Source: Vigna angularis (lineage: Eukaryota; Streptophyta; Magnoliopsida; Fabales; Fabaceae). From it: 64,000 nucleotides of DNA. Under the pieces are notes generated by a model. It saw only the letters and a list, made by a program, of their open reading frames with translations, was not told the origin of the DNA and did not search any database. A program made the translations under genes and the position numbers. Below are positions 34,430-45,650 of the stretch, in pieces (the stretch's first letter is position 1; each line of letters opens with the position of its first letter). Location: the NCBI RefSeq assembly GCF_016808095.1, contig NC_068973.1:25648077-25712076 (forward strand). Reading direction: 5' to 3'.

Positions 34430-35178
34430 GAAAGTGACATGGAACTATACACTGTCCAACGTTCATATATGTATGTTAACGTCATCTTGTACATCGATCG
34501 ATGTTCATATAATACAGTAGATTACCATAAAAATGCAAAGTTGGGCGAGCTTCTCTCTGGCTTAGCGAGGGTAACGTCATGCCCATAAGTTCGACGTTAA
34601 CCTTACGTCCAGCCTCCTTCTGTTGGATGTCAACTTTACGTCTAGTCCCTTTATAGTTGACGTCAAATCTTCCTTTAAATATAAATATTTATTCAAATAT
34701 TAAACGTCGAACTCTTTATTAATCGACGTTTCTATAAACAACAAGTAAGTCATTCTACGTACTTTGACGTGAACGTTACGTCCAACCTCTTTCTATTTGA
34801 CGTTAACTTTACGTCCAGTCTCCCTTACAGTGACGCAAAATCTTGCTTTAAATATAAATATTTATTCAAATATTAGACGTCGCTCTCTTTATTATTCGAC
34901 GTGCCTATAAACAACAAGTAACGTCGATCCTCATAAATTGACGTCAATGTTTCGTCCAACCTCTTTATATTGGACGTCAACTTTACGTCTGATCCCCTTA
35001 CAGTGATGTCAAATCTTCCTTTAAATATAACTATTTATTCAGATATTAGACGTCACTCTCTTTACTACTTGACGTGTATATAAAAGAGTAATGTCGGCTT
35101 GTAATACAGGACGTCAAATTTACATCTCCCGATATGACGTCGGTCTCGAATTCGTCGTTAAAAGCCCAAGTACTAGTG
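34430..35178 (+). repeat. Right subterminal repeat array of CACTA X
   Basis: Three near-identical units of ~150-165 bases, each with TTACGTCCAACCTC/CTTTACGTC, AAATCTTCCTTTAAATATAA, TATTTATTCAAATATTA and GACGTC (about 34600-34740, 34770-34900, 34945-35085), then the terminal block to ACTAGTG at 35178. The GACGT core is shared with the left end and with the miniature at 27428. Confidence 0.8.
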
Positions 35179-35425
35179 ACAGTGGTGACGATAACGGGCA
35201 ACAAAGACAATAACAAACAGCAAAGTTGGAGGAGAAAGAAAAAGAAAATAAAAAATAAAAAAGGAGAGGAAGAAAATAAGATCGTGATATTTATCGACGA
35301 GTATTTTACCAAAAATTTTCACCATCGATAATTTTGTTTTACCAATAGAGTTTTATGCTTATCGATGAATTTTGTTTTACCAATAGAGTTTTATGTTCAT
35401 CAATAAATATGATCTTTCTTGTAGT

Positions 35426-36622
35426 TTTACTTTATAAAAAAAAGGTGTAAAATTATAAACATTTCTTGTATTTGGAATGTTGAAATCGATCTAAAGTACG
35501 ACGCAATAGAAATATTGATCGAGAATTAGTGACTTAATAAAAACAAAGATACTAAAATGATGCAATATTTTAATTTAATCTCCATTTTTAGTTTTTTGTC
35601 TTATATACGAGAAAATTGATTTTTTAACTGAGAGACTAAAATGATGCAATATTTTAATTTAATCTCCATTTTTAGTTTTTTTGTCTTATATACGAGAAAA
35701 TTGATTTTTTTAACTAGGAGTATTAAAGTAAGTTAATCTGACTTACCCATACTGACTCACTAATTGAATTGAAAATAAGTTAGTCTAATCTTAATTCATT
35801 TTTTTGTGAAATAGAAATTTTGTAATCTAACTCAAACTATCACGTATTAAATGGGTTAGGTGAGTACTAATATTATTTTGAACTTAGACATATATATTTC
35901 ATCTTTTGAATTTTATAATAATGATATTAAATTATTATATTATAATAAATGAAACATCTTTATACAAGGTAATAATTATCAGAATGAGTTAGAAAATAAA
36001 ATAATTATATAAAAACTCATTAAAATAATAGTTTATTTGATATAAAAATTACAAATAAAAATGTTTAAAAAAAAGTAAAAATGATCAAATGTGTATCTAA
36101 AAAAGATTTGATACACGAAATGGTACAAAAAATATATATATAATTACAGATATACTAAGAGAAAAATTACATTTAAGATTAAAAAACCTTCTAAATATCA
36201 AACTATTAAAATTATTCATAAATAATGAAAATTGTTTTAATAAAACGTTTTTCAAATGAAACAAAAAAGAAAGATCAATGAAAATAAATAAGATATTTTT
36301 ATATTACTTAGTAAATAAAGAGTTTACATTATTTAACATATTTCATTAAGAGAGTGAACCATTTTTATGTGAAAAAATTATATAAATAAAAATGCTAAAA
36401 AGAATAAAATGTAATTACAAGACCTAAAATTATAATATATCATTTGAGCCAAATAAGATTTTGCTAAAAGAAAAAGTATCTTGGAGATATAAGTGGATAT
36501 AAAAGAGTCCAAACAATTGGAAGAAAAACAGAAAAAAAAAATGTGTAACAAAAGAAAAAAAATGAAAGGATACAAAATTAAATACCAACAATAGTATACA
36601 TATGGAAAGACATGAATGAGGT
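35426..36622. other. AT-rich spacer
   Basis: No gene visible. It contains the 84-bp tandem duplication at 35551-35718. Minus readings such as 36378-36575 are low-complexity. Confidence 0.5.
35551..35718 (+). repeat. 84-bp tandem duplication
   Basis: Two nearly identical copies in a row of a unit beginning ACTAAAATGATGCAATATTT (35551 and 35635) and ending GAGAAAATTGATTTTTTAAC. They differ only by one or two bases in T-runs, so the duplication is recent. Confidence 0.95.
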
Positions 36623-36627
36623 ATTGA

Positions 36628-39160
36628 TGTAAGAACCTAGAAAATAGAGTATATTAAAATAATGAGACGAGCTTTTACTTTAAAAATAATCTGATAATAT
36701 AAATAGAACTTTCTAAAGCTCGACTCATTATCTAAATACACTTCATCTCTCTAAAACACTGTTTCCTTCCGTTCCTATGACTTCTCTCTACCATCTCTCA
36801 CTTCTGGGCTGTGGGTTTGACGATCAGGAGGTACCCAGACGATCATGGCGTCAAGGGCTACACATCTGACCGATCAATTGGGTGAATCGAGCGGGTAAGT
36901 GATTATTCCTGTCTTGCGCGTCTAGGGTTCTTGATCTTGCAAATTGGTTCGGTTTGCAGGGATCAAGAGTTATTTTCTTTCAAATTCTAGCTTAATTTAA
37001 GTTCTAAGGTTGTTTTTCCATCACCAATTGGTTATCTGTAGGTGTTTCTAGAGTTCCCTTGCGATGCAAGGTACGGTCAAAGTAATCATGTGAGTTGGGC
37101 AGTATCTTTCTAAGGTAAGGGGAGCTAGATTTCGTTTTAATTAGTAGTATGATATGTGTGTGTGATAAATTTTGTGTTATGGTGTTGTTTGAGTTGAATC
37201 CTAGGTTTTGAGTAGATTAAATTGTCTGTTCTTTGAATGCCAAAACATGAAACTGTGAAATGATGATTGTGAACTGAATTGGATGGTGTGTGCAGTTGTA
37301 ACTAAGCATATTAAATGTGAGTAATCTGATATAGTAGTGATTAGATAGAAAGTGAAGGGAATTATGTTTGTTTTTAGTCTTTTTTAGAGGAAGTGGAGTA
37401 GTGAATTGAGAGTTAGGGGTTATGGACTCAATTATACTGTGTGGACAGCTTGTGGAAGTCAATTGTGACTGGTTAGAGTCATCAAAGTGGTCAAAAACAA
37501 GTTCAAAGTGGTAGATTTGATTTTGGGTCCCTAAGTTAATAGATTTGATTTTTAGAGTAGGAATTGGTTCATAATCAACTTAGATTGATGTTAGGAAGGT
37601 TTAGAATCACTTAGTCAAGTCTAATTAGGTTTATAAAACAATCTAGGGGTGTTAGAATTTGGGAAAAATGGTTAGAATTGGTAATTGTTGGTTGAGTTGC
37701 ATAATTCTGCAGAATTTCGTTCTGCAGATTATGCAGACTCGCTAAGCGAATGGATTCGCATAACGAGTCACCTTGGCGAGATGCTCTCTGCCAAGGCATT
37801 CGCACAGCGAATGGGCACGCTGTGCAAATGGATTGAGAGGGTTGCTCTTTGTTTGATGATTCGCATGGCGAATCAGGTCCCTATGCGACTGGTTGGGGTC
37901 TAGGACTATTGTTAATTTTATTCGAATAACGAATAGGTGCGCTCTGCGAGTGTTTAGGGAGTATGAGCCACTGTCTGGGCTCTCGCATAGTGAGGTGGGA
38001 CGCTTGGCGAGTGGTTGGGGTCCGATACTATTTGGAGGTTATTCGCATAGCGAGGTTAACCATTGTGCGAATGGTTTTGAGGGGTGGTCTCTGTCTGAGG
38101 ATTCGCACTGCGAGTTGGGTCGCTGTGCGAGAAGCCTCTGGTTTCGCTCTGCGAATGTGTGCACTGTGCGAATGGATCAGTTTTAGTTCACTCTTTCTTT
38201 TGGTCTTAAGTTGTTTTAAATGAATTATTGAGTGCCTTAAGAAATATGTTTGAGTTGTATTATGTTATATCATTGTTTATTGTTGTAAGTTGTGTTTCAA
38301 ATAGAAAGTTGGTGATTGCAAAGTTATAATTTCAAAGTATGGTTGATGGACGTAATTCCATGAACCTCATGGAGAGGTTACATGGTGGTGCTCTTTTTTG
38401 TGATTCAAAGTGAATTCTCTTGTTGAGATTCAAGTATGTTTAGAATGAATGCAGGAGCTTAGTCTTGGGGGTTATCCTGAAACTCCAGTGGTCTTTCATT
38501 CTCAAATAGAGAGGATTGATCCATGTCGTGAGGAGTAGTAGGAGGTCTTAGTCTTGGAGGCTTTCAATATGCTCCAAGGCATGGTACAGACTAACCTCGT
38601 GAGTGTTGTAGGGTGAAACTCATTGGCAATGCCTTTGCAAAGCAGTAGAAACCACCACGAGTGCACAATCCGCCATAGCTTGACAATCATTCTAAGTCCG
38701 GACAGTCAAAGTCAGTGTGATGCATGTGTGAAGGGTTTATGTGATGTGAATGAATAAGTATGATTGTATGAAACTTAGTAAATAAGTATATGATTATTTT
38801 TTGTTTAAACTAGCTTACCCTATTGTGTGCTTGTGTTTTGTATGTATTGGTGTTCTTTCTTCTGCAACGATCATCCTTTGGGTGTGAGTAGCGGGAGAAG
38901 AGGTGTCTTTGGAGCAGGCATTGGATGGAGGGGATGTTGCGGAGTAGTTAGTTTAGTCTAATCTTATAGATAGTTTTGAGTATCCTATTATTCATATATA
39001 AAGTTTCAAATCTATAGTTGTTTTTGGATAACTGTAAAGATAATACTTTATATTCTAAATGGATAACAGTTCTACCTTATCATTTATGTGATAACTCTCT
39101 GGTATAGTTTATACTATATTTTGGGATATTACAATTGATACTATATTTTGGGATGTTACA
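36628..39160 (+). repeat. Solo LTR (2.5 kb), family L
   Basis: Starts TGTAAGAACCTAGAAAATAG and ends TATTTTGGGATGTTACA, flanked by the exact duplication ATTGA (36623-36627, 39161-39165). A TATA-type AATATAAATAG lies near 36695. The last 27 bases are tandemly duplicated, giving two alternative ends (39133 and 39160), each followed by ATTGA. The middle (37690-38180) is an array of TCGCATAGCGAA-like palindromes. No gag, pol or partner LTR. The same family is present in reverse orientation at 50334-52640. Long LTRs ending GGGATGTTACA are typical of plant Ty3/gypsy elements; the family was not identified. ORFs at 37685-38223 are repeat sequence. Confidence 0.88.
37725..38180 (+). repeat. Array of TCGC...GCGA palindromic repeats in solo LTR
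   Basis: About a dozen degenerate copies of (A)TTCGCA(T/C)AGCGAA(T)GG / GCTGTGCGAATGG spaced ~30-60 bases apart. This is a GC-rich island in AT-rich DNA. It is absent from the sister LTR at 50334-52640, which carries an unrelated GACCGA array instead. Confidence 0.75.
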
Positions 39161-39165
39161 ATTGA

Positions 39166-41430
39166 TACGGCTATAGAAATGAGAATAGAGATAAATATGT
39201 ACATATGCATCCTATTTCATATTTAATTAAAGAAAATCATTATTATTTATACTTTAGATCATTAGAATTAGCCTATTTATCATTCCTAAGTGAATAAATT
39301 TATTTCATTATTATTTAATGTTTTATTATTATTTTATCAAATTATATAATAACATAATTATAATTAATTGTATATAATTTACTGTAACACTAACCTTAAG
39401 GATAAAATTATAAAATATTACCTTTTAGCATGTTTTTATGCATGTTTCTTCCTTCGAGTAGGAGGGATTTATATGATTCCTATTACAAACATGTGTTTTT
39501 TCTTTTTTTAACTTCACAAATGCAAAAAAGTCTCTCCTTTCTATTAGCATAAACAACGTTAATATAGAAATACATTGTTTTTCTTTTTAGGATTTTAATT
39601 GGTTTGATATTTGTTCGGTCTCTTTTAGAAGAATCGAATTAATTCGATGTGGATTATTGGTTAATTGGACTATCAAACAATTTGTTTTTTCAATCTAAAT
39701 TTGATTATTTTAACTAAAGATTCCACAATTAACACAGTAGATGTGCAATTTCTTTATATTGTGGGTTAATTTTACAAATACATTCAATTTATTGAATTTA
39801 CTTGTGAATATCAATTAAGAATTCAATAGAGATTAAATGGAGTGAAAATAATTGGTGAAGGTCAAGATGATTAAATAAAAAACTACTAAAGAAAATAAAT
39901 GAAAGTAATAACCTAAATTACAATAAACATCGTCACTCAATCAGTTATTATCTGTTTGCAGTGTTCTCATAGTACCTATGTTGTAAATATAATTTGCCCA
40001 TTTCTTTTTTTATATGAACAACATATTTATATTTTCTTCTTATAAGTCAAAATAAAATAAAAAAATTTACATAAATTGCAATAACAGTTTGAAAACGTCC
40101 ATGTTAATTATGTCTATTAGGACTATGTTTTGCAATAGTTCCCATATGTGTCGACTCTCCTTTTGATCTCATATAGTCTATCTATTGATTTTGTTTAGTG
40201 AAAATTTAATATCATTGAATAGAAGAAACTATATCCAATCATGGTTTGAAAATTAAACAAAATCAAAGTTTCGAACATAAACCAATTCTATTTTTTTATT
40301 ATAATTGATAGATTAAAAATATATTTAACCATTTTTTTTATTTTTTATTCTTTTATTACTTTATTTTGATTTCCTTTTTCGATTTTCTTTGTAACCATCA
40401 ATTTCTTAATCTTTGATATCTTCATCTTTCAAAATAGTGCCCATTATTTTTGATAATTTTACCTTCATATCATCATCTTTGATCTCTTCATTTTGATACT
40501 CTATACTCTCAACACAAATACATCATTAATTAGAAATTATTATATACTATCATCAAATACCAAAGATGATGCGTTATGATGACCATTTCTCTTTCAAAAG
40601 AGAGAGAAAACAAATAATTAAAACCTTGTGTTTTTGACTTATAAAAGATCATAACTAACGAGTTACTTAAAACTAAATAGAATTTGACTCCACGAATTAG
40701 CTACCTGTACTACCATTCCCCGCATTAATTTTAGAAGTTGAAAAGCTTACTAAATTAGTCCGATTATAAACCAGTCCAATTAAACTAAATAGCTAATATA
40801 ACTAACTTATATATAAAGATTAAGTTTCTTTTTTCAATCCTTATAAACAAGACAAATTTTTTATTTGGTCCCGAAAACATATCTATCCTAGTTATAATGT
40901 ACATACCTAAAACAGAAAACGTGAAGGTCCAAACAACACCGTGCGATGCTCTTTCTTATGTTCACGAATTTGAACATATAATTGATATCAATATTCTACC
41001 TGGCGAAATTGAATGTATAATGCATCATTTGCCTGCCTTTTGTTATTATTGCCTACAATATTAATGTATTTTGAATATTCTACAAATATGTATTTTGTTA
41101 AAAGTATTTAGTTTAACAGGAAGGGATTAAAATGACGTCAATAAAAAACTAAATTGACAGATAGATTGTTAGTTTATTATTTGATTATAGTTTGTGTGTG
41201 GGTCACATTTTTGAATTGTTGAACTCAAATATAGTGTTAGATGTTTGGAAAACGAATGAATCGCATGATAAACGTGATACGGTAAAATACTCGTTGCGAT
41301 TGAGTTGGATTGCGTTGGCAGTTAAAATGGGGTGGGAAATTATAAAATCCCTATTTAATAGACATAAAATCCCAACGTTTTCTATTATCGAACATTTTCT
41401 CAATTCTTTTTTTTTTCAAACGTCCATCAT
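39166..41430. other. AT-rich spacer
   Basis: Nothing recognised: no ORF longer than chance, no transposon ends found. The last few hundred bases are presumably the promoter region of the nuclease-fold gene. The plus reading 41192-41539 runs into its CAT/ATC-rich leader and shows no family features. Confidence 0.45.
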
Positions 41431-41597
41431 CATCATCATCACCGTCGTCGGCATCATCGGCATCATCGTCTTTCGTAATCAAACCACTTCAATTGCGGTT
41501 GACATTTTCATCATCGTCATCGGTAACATAGGAAAATAAGAAGAAAGGCATCTTCAGGGGCAGGAAGCAGCATTGGTGGATTGGGTTTGGACGTAGA

Positions 41598-42003
41598 ATG
41601 AGAACGGATAGGTGGGCTAAGAGCATGGGAAAGATTTCAAGGTTTGGGGGTTTCGCAGTTGCTTCTTCTAAGGAAAACCAACAACAACAACAACATCCTA
41701 CTATTACCTGCACCACTTTTAACATTCTCGCTCCCATTTACAAGCGCATCAACCATGAGGTTCTTGTATTTTTAACATTCTTAATGATGGCAACAATATT
41801 AATCAATCACCGTTTTAAAAGGGTAATCTCAATTTTCAATTTTTTTTCCATGGAAGCAGGATCCGAGTTGCCGCGAGAGCGACTACAGAGCGTATTGGTT
41901 GGCGAGGAATCACCGGATATTGGACTGGTTGTTGAATGAGATGTCTTCAATTATCTGTCTTCAGGTTTGTGTCGTCTAAAACTAAAATTCATTGCTGGGA
42001 GAC

Positions 42004-42048
<45 letters not shown>

Positions 42049-45004
42049 TGTAATGGGTCGAAAAGCTAATAATTTCGTGGGTTTTGCTTTCGCAGGAATT
42101 TTGGGTTGGAAACGATGAACTTGTTAATTTATATGAGAAGAGACTTGGGGACGCTGGTTACGTGAGTTTCAAGCTTGGAAGGACAAACAACCGTGGGGAC
42201 GGTATGATAATATATAATGCACGTTGTCCCTCAATTCCTATGAACTCTATTTGGATTTATTGCTATCGGTTTTGTCGGAATTTTTTCGTCTTCTTTATTT
42301 GCAATTACATGTTGTTTGCTGAATTTAAATGGGTAGTTACTTCTGTTTTCAATGGGACTTTGAGTTAACAATCCAATGTTGTTGTTGAAATATTAATTAA
42401 TACTCTTCCGTTTCATTTAAGGTAATCTGCATGCCTTTATTCTTCAGAATATTATTGGAAAAAAATACATTGTTGATACTTTTAAGTGTCAGATAAATAT
42501 TCCAAAAGTATCAAAACAAAATGACACTGAAGGTGTATTTTTAGATTCTTCTTAGGCTGAAATTTGTGTTGACATTGTGTTTTCTCTTCGAGAATATTAA
42601 TGAGCGTATTCAGTATATATGAAGAAGGATAGAAACAAACTTTTGGTTGTCATGTGAAAATTCAACTCAGAGAAGCGACTCCTCCCATTTGGGATCAGAT
42701 AATAATTTGTTCGAATTTTGCAAACGGGAATACCACAGAGAGTGTTTATCTAGAAAGGGAACAAACAACTAAAATTCTTTTCTAAGGAAAAATATGTGCT
42801 GTTTTTAATTTTCTTCTGAATACAAGTTTCGTTTTGTTAAGTACTAATACGGCTTTCATAATCACGTTATCTTCAATGTGCCTAGTTTTGTTCCTCCATC
42901 ATTGCCACTTGTACCTTTTTACAAACTACGAAGTACAAATTCTGATATAATTTTCTCCGGGGGTCTGCAGGTCTTCTAATAGCAGTGCAAAAGGATTACT
43001 TTAATATTCTTAATTACAAGGAGTTACACTTCAATGACTTTGGGGATCGTGTGGCTCAGTTGTTACATGTTGAACTAGCTTCTTCGTTTTCACAATGGCG
43101 AAACAGTAATATTAGGCAGGAGATTTTGATTGTTAACACTCACCTGCTATTTCCCCACGATTCAACTCTATCCCTTGTACGACTGCAGCAGGTATCTAAG
43201 CATATCAATGTGACATCTAATTTAAATCACAAACCAAATATCAAGCTTGGTGTCTCGCTTAGACTTACACACTTTATTATTTTCTTTTCTGCAGGTTTAC
43301 AAGATTCTTCAATACGTAGAATCTTATCAGAATGATTTTCAACTCAAGCCAATGCCAATCATGCTCTGCGGGTAAATTGGAAATGGATTCCCGTGTACTT
43401 TTTTTTTTGTTGAATAGACTTGAATCATGGTTTTATTTACTGCTTTTTATCTCAGTGACTGGAATGGAAGCAAACGTGGGCATGTCTACAAGTTCCTGAG
43501 GTCTCAGGGCTTTGTATCATCTTATGATACAGCACATCATTACACTGATGCAGACGCGGACAAGGTCATAATTTACCACTGTCTAGTGTTTTTTTTCTTT
43601 TGCATAATGTGCCAACAGCCATTCACTTACATTTATTTAACATTGTGCAGTGGGTTAGCCACCGCAATCATAGGGGAAATATATGTGCTGTTGATTTTAT
43701 TTGGCTCCTAAATCCTGACAAATATCGAAAACTACTAAAAGCAAGTTGGAGTGAAGCAGTGTTCGGTATGTTCAAGGTAAATCATAAAATATTATGACCG
43801 GAATGTAGGATGACGGGTGTTCCCTGTAAGATTTAAACATTATTTTCTTTTAGCAAAACTAGAGTTGGTCACTTAGTTAGGCAAAACATTCAGTATATTG
43901 GCAAGGATTCTGATTAGTTATACTCTCCTAAACGTTAATACATCTAATTGGTGTATTAGTTAAACTTGATAAAAGATTGTGCCAGGTATAGACGTCGATT
44001 ACTACTATAATATTGTGGAACAGAGAGAGAAATGAGGTAGAGTTTGTTGTAGAGAATCTGTATTGCTTATAACACGTTGTCAGGGAGGAAAGTATTACTG
44101 TTAGTGTGATGATGTGTTTTCTATAGCTCCATTTCAGTGCAATTTTGCTTATCAAGTCAAAGCTAACACCTCTCCTTTGGGCTTTTTCTTTCGTGAAACA
44201 GAATTGTCATTGACGATAAATTTCTACTTTTTCAGTATCTGGTACGGAGAGCTTCATTGACTGAGAGTGATGCATTTGCCTTTCTAAAGGCTGATAATGA
44301 AGATTGTATTACCTATTCAGGTTTCTGTGAAGCACTTAAACAGGTATGTTGCTAAGCACTGTAAAATTTCAGTCAATGCTGGTCTCGCCTGAGAAATATA
44401 ATAATCCTGATGGTTGCGGGTTTCTTCATTCCATGCAGCTCAGTTTAACTGGTCATTGTCATGGATTAAATGACGAAGAGATCAAGGACTTGTGGCTCCA
44501 AGCAGACGTAAATGGAAATGGTGTTCTTGATTATAAAGAATTCCTGGTAAAGTAATCGATACTGAAATTAGATCTTGAGATAAATATACCACTTGTTGTA
44601 AGAAATAGTCCGTATGATGAAATTGACAATTCTGATTTGTTTGTCTTCACCTAGGGAGATAAAGTTCTTTTGTTATCATTGTAGAGTAGGTGATGGAATT
44701 TCCTTTTATTATTTATATAATCCTTTCTTCCTTGTTTGGTGATACGATTCGGATGATGCAGCAGCAGATCTGGAATTCAACAGCTCCAGAAGAGAGCGAT
44801 GATAACAAAATTGGGGAGGAGCAGGATGACGTTGTAGATGATTCACAGGATCAAACAATTGGTTTCTGTGTAAAAAATGCAGTTCTGTTTCCTCCAGAGG
44901 TAGAGAAAGGTAGATGGCCTGAAGACTACTCACTTTCTGATCATGCACGGCTCACTGTAGTGTTCTCGCCAATAAGAATGCCATGCTCCCAGTTGATTTG
45001 CTAA
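41598..45004 (+). CDS. Endonuclease/exonuclease/phosphatase-fold protein with EF-hand (CCR4-like), ten exons
   Basis: Exons: 41598-41759, 41860-41964, 42096-42201, 42971-43191, 43295-43371, 43456-43564, 43651-43776, 44236-44343, 44439-44546, 44762-45004; 1365 bases, 454 aa, open throughout, all introns GT-AG. EEP-fold motifs: TTFNILAP (N42), ICLQE (E90), NNRGDG (~120-125), VNTHL (N180, H182), GDWNG (D225, N227), VDFIW (D275), LSDHARLT (D434, H435). These are the metal-binding and catalytic residues of the CCR4/nocturnin/Mg-dependent phosphodiesterase superfamily. A complete EF-hand loop (D361 to E372, DVNGNGVLDYKE) lies between the VDFIW and SDH motifs. It matches the plant 'calcium-binding endonuclease/exonuclease/phosphatase' proteins (Arabidopsis At5g54130 type, from memory). 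The substrate (RNA or other phosphodiester) is unknown. The ATG at 41598 is the first one giving this frame; a second Met is at residue 10. No clear transit peptide. Confidence 0.92.
42005..42047 (+). repeat. (ATT)n microsatellite in intron 2
   Basis: About fourteen ATT units inside intron 2 of the nuclease-fold gene, between the exon 2 donor (41965) and the exon 3 acceptor (42095). Confidence 0.95.
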
Positions 45005-45650
45005 CAATATGCTCCATTGTGGCCATTCTTGCTAATGGTTTTGGAATTACAGACATGACATATAAAGGAATGGGCGAAGCAGTGGAACGAGTAAGGAAAG
45101 ATTCAAAAGTTCTTTTCTGGGGAGATTTTATAGAGCCCTGTGTTGTGACGCTGCACCATCATTAGCCAGAAAGTGCTCTCACTCCTTGACAAGGCAAGCA
45201 AAAGCATGCTAATGATCAAGTACCACTAAAGTACCATCTCTGGCATTGCTCGTGACCTTTGCAGTGAGTAACACTCATCACCCACTTTGTTTTCCCCATT
45301 TATTCTTCTCCGGCGAAAGATTACAGGCCAAAAGGAAGAAAAACAAAAACGATCTGTATAATAGTTCTGTATAGGTCCTAGGTCCTTTTTTGTAGTTTGG
45401 TCAGACACATTGTAACATTTTTTCCCTTGATAGAGTTGCGATAAATTCAAATTGTACAGTTTGATAAATTAGTTTCACACTTTCACTTGTAAGATCTTAA
45501 GTCCCTTCCCCTCCTAAGAACGTAAATTCTTTGAAATTTATTAGTTTGGAAAAATTCTGAAAATTTTTTGCAATCCCTCCACCTCTTAAAACAGACTTAG
45601 ATTTGCGTATTAAGCAAACATGGTTAATCATTTACATAGCCACTACTACT
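45005..45650. other. 3' UTR and flank of the nuclease-fold gene
   Basis: The first ~200 bases are less AT-rich than spacer and probably are 3' UTR. The reading at 44983-45165 overlaps the end of the coding region and has no family likeness. Nothing else recognised. Confidence 0.45.

Larger units (their letters stand above)
16103..35178 (+). mobile_element. CACTA (En/Spm) transposon X, ~19 kb with nested insertions
   Basis: Left end CACTAGGACAAAAATTG at 16103; right end ...AAAAGCCCAAGTACTAGTG at 35178, whose complement starts CACTAGTACTTGGG. Both outer flanks are ACA (16100-16102 and 35179-35181), the 3-bp target duplication expected for CACTA. GACGT/ACGTC subterminal repeats lie at both ends. 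In plus orientation it carries a tnp2-type transposase, then a second coding region with a plant Ptta/En/Spm domain running into a Ulp1-like cysteine protease. These are interrupted by CACTA element N, a CACTA miniature and a hAT element. After subtracting them X is about 6.1 kb, so part of the 5' region is deleted. All coding regions are decayed. Confidence 0.75.
15450..35425. mobile_element. CACTA-like relic Z, split by element X
   Basis: Two matching remnants flank element X. At 15460-15840 and at 35290-35410 the DNA is full of ATCGATAAA / TTTACCGATAAA / TTATCGAC motifs, the kind of subterminal repeat arrays seen in CACTA transposons. On the inner side of each is a purine-rich block (15917-16080, 35215-35280). 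The right end reads TTTCTTGTAGT at 35415-35425, one base short of the canonical TTTCTTGTAGTG terminus used intact by element N. A clear CACTA start was not found on the left; the boundary near 15450 is approximate. No coding sequence of Z is recognisable. Confidence 0.45.

Noticed and set aside
37725..38180. Possible CRISPR-like or regulatory repeat array
   Set aside because: Repeats are degenerate, palindromic and irregularly spaced, inside a eukaryotic LTR.
37685..38223. Overlapping 70-97 aa ORFs in a GC-richer stretch
   Set aside because: They read through the TCGC/GCGA array of a solo LTR bounded by ATTGA duplications; frames are not conserved between units.
44983..45165. Small ORF overlapping the end of the nuclease-fold gene
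   Set aside because: It is out of frame with the recognisable SDHARLT end and has no match; most likely 3' UTR.
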